A stretch of 64,000 nt of DNA from Gymnorhina tibicen (Eukaryota > Chordata > Aves > Passeriformes > Artamidae): positions 62,001-126,000 of the forward strand of contig VXAZ01000587.1 of assembly GCA_013399875.1 (NCBI GenBank), in the 5' to 3' direction. Shown here one piece after another: positions 11,223 to 22,200 of the stretch. How positions within the stretch are numbered: the stretch's first letter is position 1; each line of letters starts with the position of its first letter. Below the pieces are notes generated by a model. It saw only the letters and a program-made list of their open reading frames with translations. It did not search any database and was not told the DNA's origin. A program made the position numbers and the translations under genes.

Positions 11223-12240
11223 CCTGCGTTCTGCAGCTACCACACCTACGTGGAACCTGCACTGAGCAATGCTCTCTTTCAGCATTAACTGCTCCCTCAT
11301 ACTCCATATAAACCAGCTGTTTCCCAATAATAAGAGCAAAGCAACCCTGACCCAAACCAGCTGCCAGGCCTGAGCGCTTAGGAGTTTACATCCTCCTGGG
11401 AAGGATCTTAGCTAAAAGCCACTGTGGTCACAAGCTCCATCAGCATCCCAGAATTCTCGTTAGAAATGGGTACCATCCTTCTCAGAGGTGACACTGTCAC
11501 CATGCAGCAGTGGCAGCTGGATCACAGTTCCCCCAACACCCACCTGAAGGCTGGGGAACTCCCCAGTTCCAAAGCAATCGTTAATTCTACTCCCGAGTCT
11601 ACTCAAGAGCTAAAAACTTGAACAAAACCAAAAATAGCAAAAGGCATAATCACTGTACAGCTGCTGGAGCTGAAAACACTCCAGCCATGAAGCTGATCTC
11701 CCAATCAAGTATTCTTGTTGCTACATGGATTCTGTAACAGAAGGTAATCAAATACACCTCCCCCGTGTGTGAACTGTTAGTGCCTACACACCCAGAGAGG
11801 CTTTCTGGAATACCCAAGCCTGCACTACAGTCTCAAGTATAAGCCATTTTTACAGAATGCCCATGCTTCTCATTCATTCATCCAGGAAAAAAAAAGGTAA
11901 GACAGGCTTTTTGCAGTGCTTGATTGCCCTTACAGAGCAACCTAAAGCACCATTTTTAGCTGCTTTTTAGCTGTGCTCACCTCCACTTGGGTGTGTACTC
12001 CCTCCACGCTCGCAGATCTGTTCTCCCCCTCAGCACTGAAGAATTCCAATGCTGCGCCCTTGAAGCTCTGGGTGTCCAGTGGGGCTGGAAGGACTCTGGC
12101 CCAGCACGCAGTTGAGACATCCTTGTTTGGGTTTCATTCCCAGACACCAGTTAAGACAGTCTGTCAAGCAGGCTTGGCCAGCTCTGAATAGCCTCATCTG
12201 TGTATGTCAAAACTACGTGAACTCAATCAAGAGTCATTAA
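11223..12240 (+). other. FSD2 3' flank / probable 3' UTR
   Basis: No coding sequence recognised. No AATAAA or ATTAAA on the plus strand; the nearest candidate is a TATAAA variant near 11307. FSD2 and the minus-strand RNA host locus converge here. Confidence 0.5.
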
Positions 12241-12260
12241 CAGAGAAGCTTTACCACAGA

Positions 12261-12266
12261 TTTATT
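12261..12266 (-). terminator. Candidate poly(A) signal of the minus-strand host transcript
   Basis: The plus-strand TTTATT reads AATAAA on the minus strand. The downstream bases would place cleavage near 12240-12250. Position and strand fit the end of the SCARNA15 host transcript, but a single hexamer is weak evidence. Confidence 0.45.
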
Positions 12267-12379
12267 GCACATTCATTACAAAAATCATTGGTTCAAGTTT
12301 CCATTCTAGGGAATAGCCAGGAACAGGCAGTGGCCTCTACAACATGCAGGGTCTCTACAAACGCCGTTGGCACAACTAA

Positions 12380-12624
12380 AGAGATTTTACATACAACTGT
12401 GTGTCAAAAGCTTGTCTGTTCTTCCTCAAATAGCTTTAAAAAAGTCTTGCCAAAACAGGCCTTTAGAAACCACAAAAACAGGAGCTGAATATATCACTAC
12501 AGCACTGATTAGTACCATCTGCTCTTGGGTATCTGTTTCACAAGCCTCAAAAGAAGATGGGTTTAGCAACAGAGCTATACCAGCACAGGGCCATTTCTTA
12601 ACCTACCAGGAGTTAAGGTATTTT
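12380..12624. repeat. 245-bp tandem duplication, unit 1
   Basis: The unit (GAGATTTTACATACAACTG to GGAGTTAAGGTATTTT) is followed directly by an identical copy at 12625-12869. I compared the two copies base by base and saw no difference. It lies within the minus-strand SCARNA15 host locus. Confidence 0.95.
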
Positions 12625-12869
12625 AGAGATTTTACATACAACTGTGTGTCAAAAGCTTGTCTGTTCTTCCTCAAATAGCTTTAAAAAAGTCTTGCCAAAA
12701 CAGGCCTTTAGAAACCACAAAAACAGGAGCTGAATATATCACTACAGCACTGATTAGTACCATCTGCTCTTGGGTATCTGTTTCACAAGCCTCAAAAGAA
12801 GATGGGTTTAGCAACAGAGCTATACCAGCACAGGGCCATTTCTTAACCTACCAGGAGTTAAGGTATTTT
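12625..12869. repeat. 245-bp tandem duplication, unit 2
   Basis: Exact copy of 12380-12624, abutting it. After this unit the sequence diverges to cggggcag. There is no N at the junction, so it may be a real recent duplication or an unmarked assembly duplication. Confidence 0.95.
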
Positions 12870-14867
12870 CGGGGCAGAAAAGGTTGTTATGGTCACTTTG
12901 TCAGCCTCTTGTAAGCAGGCCAGAGACTTTCAGCTGCTTTGTCTGCCAGTGGGCAGAGCAGCTTGTGTGCACCAGGAGCAGGTGACTCAGCCAGCAACCA
13001 CTGCCAGTGCAGAGGGCAGGAGGTGGCCATGTGTGCCCTGCTGATGCTGGCACGGCCACCCCAGAGAACAGCACCTCTAGGGTACAGCTCCTGTGCAGGG
13101 CATTGAGGTGATGAGAAAGCACCATTCTTTGCTTAAAAATGTACTCCTTGACTCTGGGTCCAACTCCTACCCACTGGAACATTTTACCCCTATCAGCCAA
13201 AAACTGAGAGGCCCACTCTTATTTTCAAGTAGATACCTGAAAGAGTGTATCAGAGAAGAGATAGGAGAACGTCTGAACCTCTGAACAGAGCCTTTAATGC
13301 AGAAAGGCTGCTGGTGAACCCACGATTCCACTCCCCAGCACCAGCTTTCACCTCAAGTGTTTAAACCATAGCTGTAACCTGGCAAAATACTTTCCAAGTA
13401 GTGAACTGAACTGGCAGTCCCCAGGACTTCACAACCCTCTCGCTGGACTGTGCCAGGGCAGATTTTCTGAGCCAAATGCGAGGTGCTCAGACACCCTTGC
13501 AGCGGGACTCCAAGGTACCAAACAGCTCCGCTGTTATGTTGCCAGCTTGGTGAATCTACTGGAGAATGCAGGCCCGGTGGCTGAGAACAGAGCAGTCTGC
13601 TCAGGAGAATGACCCCATGGTCATCACCAGGCATGGTACAGGACAGCTAAGACAGCGACAGAACTATCTGAAAAAAAGAACAAATAAGCAGTAATTGGCC
13701 TCTAGGTTAAAAACAGAAAGAGAAATGAGTTTGTATGATTCTGTTTCATAAAACCTTCACCTGCTGGCACTAACCCAAGCTCTTCCTCCCTTAGGAATCC
13801 CAACCTAGTCACTTAAATATTTATACAGTAAAGGAAACTTGAAAACTTTTGTTTCTTAAAACCAGCTGTTGCTCTGAACAATCTCTATATAAATCCTTTC
13901 CAGGGAGGCCACCACTTGCACCACAGAGGTCTACTAAGTTCACATCAACCCTGTAACTCTCTGTATTCATTTTATTCACCAAGTGTATTCGCTTTATTGG
14001 AACCCTGGGTAGAGCACTCAACTTGGAGAACTGTGTTGAGCTGTTGATCTGAGACCTACTTCTCTGCATTGAAAGGTATTTCAGATGAGGCAAAACCAGT
14101 TCTTACTTCTGGCCTATATACAGGAACTCTGGCTGAACTATATCATATGGAAGGGCAACAGCCAGTTAAAAATGAGGTGTCCTTGTCTCTAACATTATGT
14201 GCTGCAAGATGCATTTTTCCTGGCACCTGTTGGGTCTTTTTCTTCCTGTTCCTTTTCCTTCTGTGCATTTACTGGCACACAGCAAAATCCATCCTCTGCA
14301 AAGGACAGAAGCTCATGCCTAAAGCTCTGGTTTTGGCCAGCTGAGGCCCACAGGCAGTCCTCACATGCAGCACTGATCCGTGCATCCCTGCAGAGCTTGC
14401 AGCATCAGGAACTGCCAAAGGACAGGACACCCCCAACCATGTCCCCAGCAGCTAACTGGGGACTTTGCCAGGGCTGCCCAAACCCCTTCAGGGCGGGCCA
14501 GAAGGGGCCTTTTTCCAACTCCTTCTGATTTCAAATACACGTTGTTGCCACTGGAGGGCATCGCGTGAAGCCCTTTCAGAAGGCCACGCAGGTCTCACAC
14601 AGGTTTCTGTGGCTGAAAACAGTTTTAAAACCGGTTACCGTAACAGTAGGCACGTCCAGCGTCCCTCCTCACCCAGTGCTGGAGCCGGCAACAAAGGGAC
14701 CCAAGGGCCTGTGAGCAAAACCACACAGGTGAGACATGTCAAAAGCACAAATGCAAGAAACAACACAAAAGCCCTGAAATACAGTTTAACATAGATTCAA
14801 AACAAACACAACCTTTTACTATAGAAACACATGACTTTTAATTCGCTCCCTCGCACAGCCATTAAAA

Positions 14868-14997
14868 CATTGTTGGTAGATCAAGTAGGTCCTGACTTTA
14901 TCTCACAGGCAGGCCTTGTTCTTCCACCATTTAATTTAGGAGGATAGTATCAGTGGAGTCAATATAATGCCACTGGCTCCACTTTCTTAGTCCTCCA
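14868..14997 (-). ncRNA. SCARNA15: SCARNA15 (ACA45), H/ACA-type small Cajal body RNA
   Basis: Two hairpins with the H/ACA layout on the minus strand. The 5' hairpin has an outer stem GGAGGA/TCCTCC and an inner stem GTGGAG/CTCCAC. The hinge holds an H box AAATTA (14932-14937). The 3' hairpin has an outer stem TGGTGGA/TCTACCA and an inner stem AGG-CCTG/CAGG-CCT. An ACA box (14871-14873) lies three bases from the 3' end. The terminal loop of the 3' hairpin carries TGAG (14902-14905), matching the CAB box that targets RNAs to Cajal bodies. The 3' half strongly resembles human ACA45 as I know it (AGAACA pocket, GACCTACTT, ATCTACCAACA end). Human ACA45 is assigned to U2 snRNA pseudouridine 37. The pocket strands AGAACA and CUAC here are complementary to UGUUCU and GUAG around that site, a check made by eye. 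Confidence 0.88.
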
Positions 14998-15763
14998 GAT
15001 GACTCTCTGCAAGAAACTCCTGGAAAGTCTCACAACAGACTGAGCTCTCCTAAAGCAGACTGCAGAGCCTAACCACTCCGCCAGGAAGGCAATTCCTTAT
15101 TCCTGTCTTCAAACTCAGTTGAATCTTTTTACTGTCCCCCTGTTTCCCGACAGTAACCAATATTAGCAGCACACAGCAAAGCAGCCAGGGACCATGCAAA
15201 GGGAGGCTTCGCTTCCTGTTCAGACTCTACTGCAGTCCTGGGCCCAGACACAACACTGCCTCTCTGTTGAATTTTCTCTCCATCGCGTTTATGGTGGTGT
15301 GCTCACTTGCCAATATATACTGGGTCTCGGCTGTCCCAGCCCACCTTACTCTAACCTTTTTCCACACAGCGTTATTTTTTAAGCTTTACTTGCTCTGATG
15401 GAAGCCATACTGAGACCTAAACTGCTCCATAAAATGGCTGTAAGGGGCTGCACCCTCTGCCAAAAGGGTGCTCATCCCACAGCCGGAGCTAAATAAAAGC
15501 GGTTTCTGCAGACGCAAAGCTGTGGCCTAAGCAGCCCTAGAAAGGCCGCAGCAGCGGGCCTCGGGCGACCTCACAAAACCAACCCCACGGGCAGCCCGTC
15601 CCGGGCGGCAGCGGGCCCGGCGGGCAGCGCTTACCTGGGCCCCGGGCGGCAGCGCCTCTTCACGGGCCCCGGCCCGGCGACGGCCGCGGGGCTCCCACGC
15701 GGGACGCGCATCACGGCGGCGGCTCCTGCAAGGGACACGCGGGTCAGGGGCGCGGCCGCGGGC

Positions 15764-16027
15764 NNNNNNNNNNNNNNNNNNNNNNNNNNNNNNNNNNNNN
15801 NNNNNNNNNNNNNNNNNNNNNNNNNNNNNNNNNNNNNNNNNNNNNNNNNNNNNNNNNNNNNNNNNNNNNNNNNNNNNNNNNNNNNNNNNNNNNNNNNNNN
15901 NNNNNNNNNNNNNNNNNNNNNNNNNNNNNNNNNNNNNNNNNNNNNNNNNNNNNNNNNNNNNNNNNNNNNNNNNNNNNNNNNNNNNNNNNNNNNNNNNNNN
16001 NNNNNNNNNNNNNNNNNNNNNNNNNNN
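15764..16027. other. Assembly gap (264 N)
   Basis: A run of N inside the CpG island, bounded on the right by a CCTTCCCGCCTCC minisatellite. Any translated ORF crossing it is meaningless. Confidence 0.99.
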
Positions 16028-16106
16028 TTCCTTCCCGCCTCCCTCCCTTCCCGCCTCCCTTCCTTCCCGCCTCCCTTCCTTCCCGCCGCCCTGCCTTCCC
16101 TCCCCG
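16028..16106. repeat. Polypyrimidine minisatellite (CCTTCCCGCCTCC units)
   Basis: At least four imperfect units of about 13-16 bases, with C/T almost exclusively on the plus strand. It abuts the assembly gap and probably extends into it. Homopurine-homopyrimidine DNA of this kind often blocks sequencing. Confidence 0.85.
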
Positions 16107-17937
16107 TGCCGGGAGAGACCGCTCGAGGGACCCCCGGGGTGCGAGCTCCATCCCCGCAGCCCCGGCCTCACGAACGCAGCCTTCTCCCGAGCCATTGCTG
16201 ACCGAGCCGAGCTCACCACGCTCTGCAGCCGCTGGAGCCCTGCCTGCCCTCGGCTGGGCCATGGAGCGGCTTCTCCGGTGACGGCTCCATCCACACACAG
16301 CTGACTTGTTGCCTCCAGCAGCCACCATCCTGTGTAGCACGTGCTGCGCTTGTCCATCTCCGTCCCTTCCCATAATACGTGTTTGATCCTGCAGGCTGAA
16401 GCGCGAGAATAACACCCGCTGCTGGCACAGCCCTGGCCAGGCTGAGGGAGAGCCACCAGCTCTCGGCAGCTCCTGGGTCTCCACCAGCAGGGCTGGGGCC
16501 AGACAGAGCTGCTATTTCTCAGCCCTGAGATGGGTGTTCCACAGCTCCCGAATCCACCTGCACGGGCACCTGCATCCAGGCTGGGCTGGGCCCAAAGCAG
16601 CATGTTACCTCCCTTTCCTCGGAGGCATTTTGCAGCCACTTGAATACGCTCAAGTTTTCTCTCAGCCTCTAAACAAAATTCTTTTATATTCCATCTCTGG
16701 TACTGGAAAGTGCATCATCAGGTGATGCCTGGGGCCACGCCAGCACCTCCTGCCTTTTGTGTCCCTGTGCTAACGTGAAAGCAGCAGCCAGGCTGCTGTA
16801 ATAGAACTATGTATTGTGCCTGTGCACTGAGAGTCAGATATATTTCATGGTCTGTGTAATAAAATGCTTGATGAAAGAAGCATTTTGCTTCCCATACGTG
16901 GAAGCATGTAGTTTACGGTGAGGATTTATTAAGCCCAAAATTTCTGAGCATGCCCAAAGAGATGGCTCATACTGACATACAGGAAAGGACACTTACAAAT
17001 CAGTCCAACTTCCTCACACCCTGTCCAACAGAAAAAGAAGCCTTGGTTTCTGGTGAATTCTGGAGAATTTCAAATTCAGCATCATCATCGTTACAGCCTG
17101 TTCTCTTGCTTTGCATTCCTCTGTGCACTAACCTTAGAGTTCATATCTGGCTCTCAAGAGAGTTAAACCAAAAAGTCAAAGGACAGACAAAAATACAAAC
17201 ACCTATATAAACAGCTGTTTAAATTAGAAACTGATGTTATTTTTTTTTTGTTTTGCTGCAGATGGAAAAGCAGCCATTGGCTTTTGGGCCATGTGGTGCT
17301 GTCTCAGTCCCTCTGTGGAGTTTGGCACATTGCAAGTATCTCATGGCCAAGCAGTGAGAGCAGGGGCTCTCTGGCTCTCTCTGCTTGCAGCACAAGAAGA
17401 AAATCTAAGTTCAGGGTGCACCTGATCAGAAGGGGTGGATGTCGGTCTCAGCTTTGCTCAGCCACAGCACCGTGGCATTTCAGGTACACACTATAATAAT
17501 GTGACCGTACATCTGCAACCAGACTTAGGACAGATTTCCTTCAGAAAGACAAAATTATCTAAGAAGTGGATCCATGGGTAAAAAGTAACACTCATAAGGC
17601 CGATTATGAACAGAAGTAAGCCAATGTAAGTAAGTACAGCTTCACCAAAAGTAAAGCACTGGGAAGGACTTTTGCTTGTAAGTCCCAAAGTGGGGCTACT
17701 AGTAGGCAGATGGAAGAAATAAAACCCCAAATCCAAAGTCCCTTTTTTCAGACCACCTTCTACAAACACGATTGACTCTTATTACAACAAAAGCAACACA
17801 AATATCACTTTGCTAATACCTACTGAGCCAGACTTAAACATGTCACTGATATTTACTTAACAAACATTGTTAGGTATGTATTCTGCTGGGGTTCAAAGAA
17901 CACTTGTTTATTTAAAACAGCTTATTTTAAAACAAGG

Positions 17938-18040
17938 CTTTTGGGTTTGGTGGCTTGGTTTGGTTTTTTTTGGCTGTTGGGGTTTCTGTGTGGTTTTTGG
18001 TTGGTTGGTGTTTTGTTGGGGTTTTTTTGTTGTTCCTGGC
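17938..18040 (+). repeat. T/G-rich low-complexity tract
   Basis: About 100 bases of GGTTT, GGTTTTTT and TTGGGG-like units with hardly any A or C. Such tracts are common in bird intergenic DNA. I see no phased unit long enough to call a satellite. Confidence 0.75.
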
Positions 18041-21000
18041 GTGATAGAGCAGCTAAAACTGTGCTTTCTGACCTTGGCTTGTCAGAGATCTGTCATAACA
18101 GGGGACAGCACACTGGCACTGAGTCTGCCTGCATGGATTTTGAGGGGCTGGGAGAGGCTGCTCGCTTTCAGGGCTTGGTTGTCAGGTGAGGAGTACTTCA
18201 CTGAAAACTGTCTGTATTCAAGCGCTTGGAGTCTCTCTCCCTCATTCCCCCCAAAAGCCGTGTGTGACATCGCTCCCAGCCCAGTCCCGGAGGGGTGGCT
18301 GGGCATCCTGCCCGCTCCTGAGCACTCCCATTCCCGCTGGATCCTTGCAGCCTGCCTTACTCACGGCAAGGCGAGTCCGAAACAGCCGCACCACCGGCGT
18401 GGCGACAGCGCTGGGACCCCGTGTGCCCCCGATGGCATCCGGCTCTCCCGGGAGCCTCACCGAGCTCGGCACACGGTGGGCTGGGAGGTCGGGGCTCTGC
18501 CATCTCAGGAGCTCTGACCAGCATCTCTGAAAAACACCACAGGCAAACCCTTATGAAAGCGCCTGCTTTCTGCACATCTCTTCCCGTTTTTTGGCAGTCA
18601 GCAGGATCCCCGGCAGAGCCCTCAGCGGCAGCCAGGCAGCCCCAGGACTAGGCCAGGGCTTGCCATGGGGTGGATGCCCACAAGCCCCTGTGCTTCCCTG
18701 CAGCTCGTTTCACCCACCTGTGAAAGGGCTCTGTGGGTCTGCTTGTAAAGCTTAGGGATCTGTAAAGGAAAAATTTCGTTTTCTGTATAGAATAGTATTA
18801 CAAGCAAAGTAATTTTTTTTTTTAGGCAAAAAGGGACAGTTCTTGCTGGAGGTACAAAGCAATATTCGTCACACGTTTTACACTGCAAATACCAAGAAAA
18901 TCTTATCAAGCATATTCCATTTCATCTTTAGGCTGAAGACAAAGCCATACCTCCTCCGCCGAGCTGGGGAGCTGCAGGATCACCAGCTTGACGTCATTCT
19001 CCTCGGTTATAAAACATGCTGCATGCTGAACTTGGCACTCAGCATGCTCAGGTTGAGCTAAAAGCTAATGTAATGAACTCTGGGGAAGGATTTACATCAA
19101 ATACCACTCTGGAATATTAAATACAGACAGGACCAATTCCCACTTGAATAATTACACACTGGCTAAATTCTTTCTTTTGTTTCAAAGACAGGAATCACCT
19201 TTCTCACTTCCTCTTGAAAATGGTATGCATTGGTGAGCGATTTCACTACCTATGTGATAAAAGGACGAACTAATTTCTGTTAATTACCACGGGCTGAACT
19301 AAGATGAGTTTCAGCTCTAGCAGTGACTCTTGCCACTCGAGGGGGGGCAGCAAGCAAACCAAGAAAAGGCAGATTCAAACTTCAGCAAGTGTCCCCAGCT
19401 GCCTGCGCTTGGTAACAAAACCTCAAAGGCAGAGGTGCCTGGGAACGCTCCTGAACTTCACTCTGCATGTGGGAGCACGGTACCAAAGACCTTGCACACA
19501 CATTCCCACTGCCCCAGCAGCACTGCAGCGCTCACAGGCGGTTTCAGCTGACCGTGTTTGTGTTCTCCTTCTGCCCGTGGATACCAGTGTAAGGCTTTCA
19601 GCCATTACAGGGTATTTTTCCAGGCTCGCTTTAACTCGAGTCAGAAAGAAAAAGATTTTCTTGTGGTAAAAGCTGTGGTAAGCAGCGAGAGTCAGTTTGA
19701 AAGGCAGGGTTTAGTCCCAGTGTTATGGCTGTGTTTGAGGGAGATGTTCAGCCACTGGAAGTTAAGGCAGAGACTCCCAGCAAATGAGCTAAGAAGAAAA
19801 ATGGAAGCAGAGAAGCTGGAAGAGAGGGGGAAAAGCGGAACATGAGAAGACCAGAAGACTGTTTCCTGGCCTAACACCTACTGTTAAACCACAGGCAGGG
19901 CTTGAAGGTCCAGAACTTCAAAGATATTTAGAAGCCTCAAAGCTGTTTTGCTTGGTGGCTCTGGGTCCTCTGGCCTTTCCTATCTCAGTTGCCGTGCTTG
20001 CTAAGAATATGGTATGATGCCACTGCCTCGCAGGGCTTGCAGAGCTCCGTCCACTGAGGTTTGCATGGGAGGTGTGGGAGGAGAGTCTTAGAGAAGTTAA
20101 ACAAGGGGAATAAAGGAAAACATGAGACACCTTACCCACGTAACATTCAAAGCAGGCACCGAGAGAAAGCATTCAGTGGGGTGAAGCCACAGCCCTTTGC
20201 CCACCGAGCCACAGCTTCAGCAGAACAAAATCATCTGGAACACATGGACGTCCCCTTTGTGCGGAACCCGCAGCACAGGCTGCACAGGGACACGGCAGCA
20301 ATTTAAAAGCTTCTTTTCTGCATCCAAACATCACGTCAGGACAAACTGCACTCCATCCTGCTATCACTTAACAGCACCCCTGGGACCCCTGCACCTCGGA
20401 GGCATGATGTCACACACCAGCAGAGAGATTATTTGTTTTGAAGCTCGTGAATGGCTCCGAGACTTCATTTCAAAGCACTCCTTGCAGAGTCATGACTCAA
20501 ACCCTTGTGGTCTCACTGAAGGGCACAACTGACTACTGTTTCCCTGTGCTGTTTCTCAGCACCCAGTACGTGATTAGTAGATATCTATTATCCTTTCTTC
20601 TCTTTTATGCAGGAATGGCTTTGCCATTGCTCAATTCCTTCATGTTCGAGACACATTTTCTTAAATGTTTTATCAATGATGCCTCTACTGAGACAAGCAG
20701 AAATACCCACAGCAAAAACCAAGGCATTCATTCATTTCAGGTGGCTTTTAATTTATATACAGCCATTGGGTAAACTGCAGTATGAAAGCCATCCTGAGAC
20801 CTGTGACAAGGTAGCTATGCATACCCCCTGTCTGGTTTCTCCTTTTGTCAGAATAAGCAATTACTACTCAGAATTTTATACAAGGAATCAAGATATTCAT
20901 CTAGGACCATTTACTAAGAAGCCAACATTTTTTTTATGAGATCATAATAGTTCAGAGTCACTTGGAAGCATCTACAGTGATACCCAGGTTTAGAAGCAGT

Positions 21001-22000
21001 ATTACCTGACAGAAAATATGCAGCATGGAAAATAGAGCCAGTCATTCTGTCATTTAATGCTGAATTGTTGAACCTTATTAAGTTTTAAAACACAGAGCTT
21101 TAGGACTAAAGCCCTGGAGGTGCATAAAGGACCTTTCCTTCATCATGTCTACGCTGGAATTTACTCTTGTATTAGCATTAAAGCAAGAACAAATGACAAG
21201 TGCAGACACAGCATAAGACTGCCAGCCTAACTGAAACTGGGAACACTTCAGTCACACTCAGTTTGCTCCAGTGTTCTCCTTTCCACGGCGAAGGACCATC
21301 ACTAAAGCCATTTCTGTCCCCAGGAAGTTCCATCCCTGCCCGACAGTTCAAACAGCCGGAAAGGGTTCAGAGCACAGGGCATGGGATGTTGCTGGGTAAT
21401 CCTGGAGGATAAAGGAAGGGGATCTGGAAAGGCTGAAGCATTAGCAATGGGATCCAAAGGCATCTGCATCCTGGAGCAATGAGTACCAGCTCAGAGCTAT
21501 TACTGCTCCAGAGCAAGGCCCCTCATGCTGCAGGGGCAGCAGCCTGCAATCACCCCCGGGGAATGGGCACAGCCACAGTGCACAGGAGGCTTCAGAGGTG
21601 TAGCTTGGAGAGAGAAGCTCAGTGGGGAGAAATCTTACGTGAAGATCAGGAATCACGGTTCCAGATTCCAATTATAATCTGTCCTTGGCAAATTTAGATG
21701 GGACAGGAGAGTGAACAAAGCTGCAGTGGCTGCAAATCAGTGTTTTATGTTAAGTGGAATTATTGTACACCAACATGGGCATAAATCTGGCTGATACAGA
21801 GGGTTAATTAGCACAGCTCTACAGGCCAAGTACTGGAAATAAAGATGCAGTGTGAATTTCAGGGAATTAATCACATTGATCACATCTTTTCAATGATGAT
21901 GCATCAGGCATTTTTATAGCAGATTAAATTAACTGCTTTTTACCATTTATTAATATAACCCAGAATATTAACTATGCTCATGAAGAAATGCTTTTTCTGG

Positions 22001-22200
22001 CCAGTTCTGTTTAATATCTTTATTGAGGATCTGGATGAGGGGATCAAGTGCACTCTCACTCAGTTTGCAGATGACACTAAGTTGGATGGGAGTGTTGCTC
22101 TGCTGGAGGGTAGGAAGGCTCTGCAGAGGGATCTGAATGATTGGACTCCATAATCTTAAAGGTCTTTTTCAGCCTAAATGATTCCACGATTCTATGATTT
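22001..22200 (+). mobile_element. CR1 LINE fragment with internal deletion
   Basis: The first part encodes the reverse transcriptase palm remnant [18 protein letters not shown] followed by [10 protein letters not shown], with the FADD active-site motif of CR1 RT. The last part is the CR1 3' terminus (TTGGACTCC, then CTTAAAGGTCTTTTTC and GATTCTATGATT). The two meet at about 22137-22145, so the rest of the RT and the 3' UTR are missing. It is not able to move. CR1 is the dominant LINE of birds and other sauropsids. Confidence 0.9.

Larger units (their letters stand above)
12240..16200 (-). ncRNA. SNHG21: Probable SNHG21-like host transcript of SCARNA15
   Basis: Seen on the minus strand: a CpG-rich promoter region around 15.5-16.2 kb (partly hidden by an N gap), an exon ending at 15635 with a strong donor (CCCAG|gtaagc), an H/ACA RNA about 640 bases downstream of that donor at 14868-14997, and an AATAAA at 12261-12266. 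Known: human SCARNA15 is processed from an intron of the non-coding gene SNHG21, which sits next to FSD2 at 15q25.2. Inferred: this is the orthologous host gene, convergent with FSD2. Internal exon boundaries after the first donor are not resolved, and the transcription start is probably in or near the gap. A short ORF starting MRVPRGSPAAV precedes the donor but resembles no protein I know. The limits given are approximate. Confidence 0.6.
15530..16300. promoter_or_regulatory. CpG island, probable promoter of the SCARNA15 host gene
   Basis: Both flanks of the N gap are dense in CpG (for example GCGGCCGCG beside the gap), unlike the AT-rich surroundings. The minus-strand splice donor at 15633-15634 puts a first exon at its edge. 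Whether it also drives plus-strand transcription cannot be seen. Confidence 0.7.

Noticed and set aside
12380..12869. CRISPR-like or satellite array
   Set aside because: Only two units, each 245 bases, with no spacers, in a vertebrate genome.
15527..16639. 370-codon minus-strand ORF
   Set aside because: It spans the 264-N gap, which is read as open, and a low-complexity G/A-rich stretch. Only the short exon next to the donor at 15635 is plausible.
17867..18517. 216-codon plus-strand ORF with a hydrophobic N-terminus
   Set aside because: The hydrophobic part comes from the T/G-rich low-complexity tract (Phe, Gly, Val, Trp codons). No known domain and no splice or promoter support.
22001..22160. 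Functional reverse transcriptase
   Set aside because: Only a short palm remnant of CR1 remains, joined to the 3' tail by a deletion.
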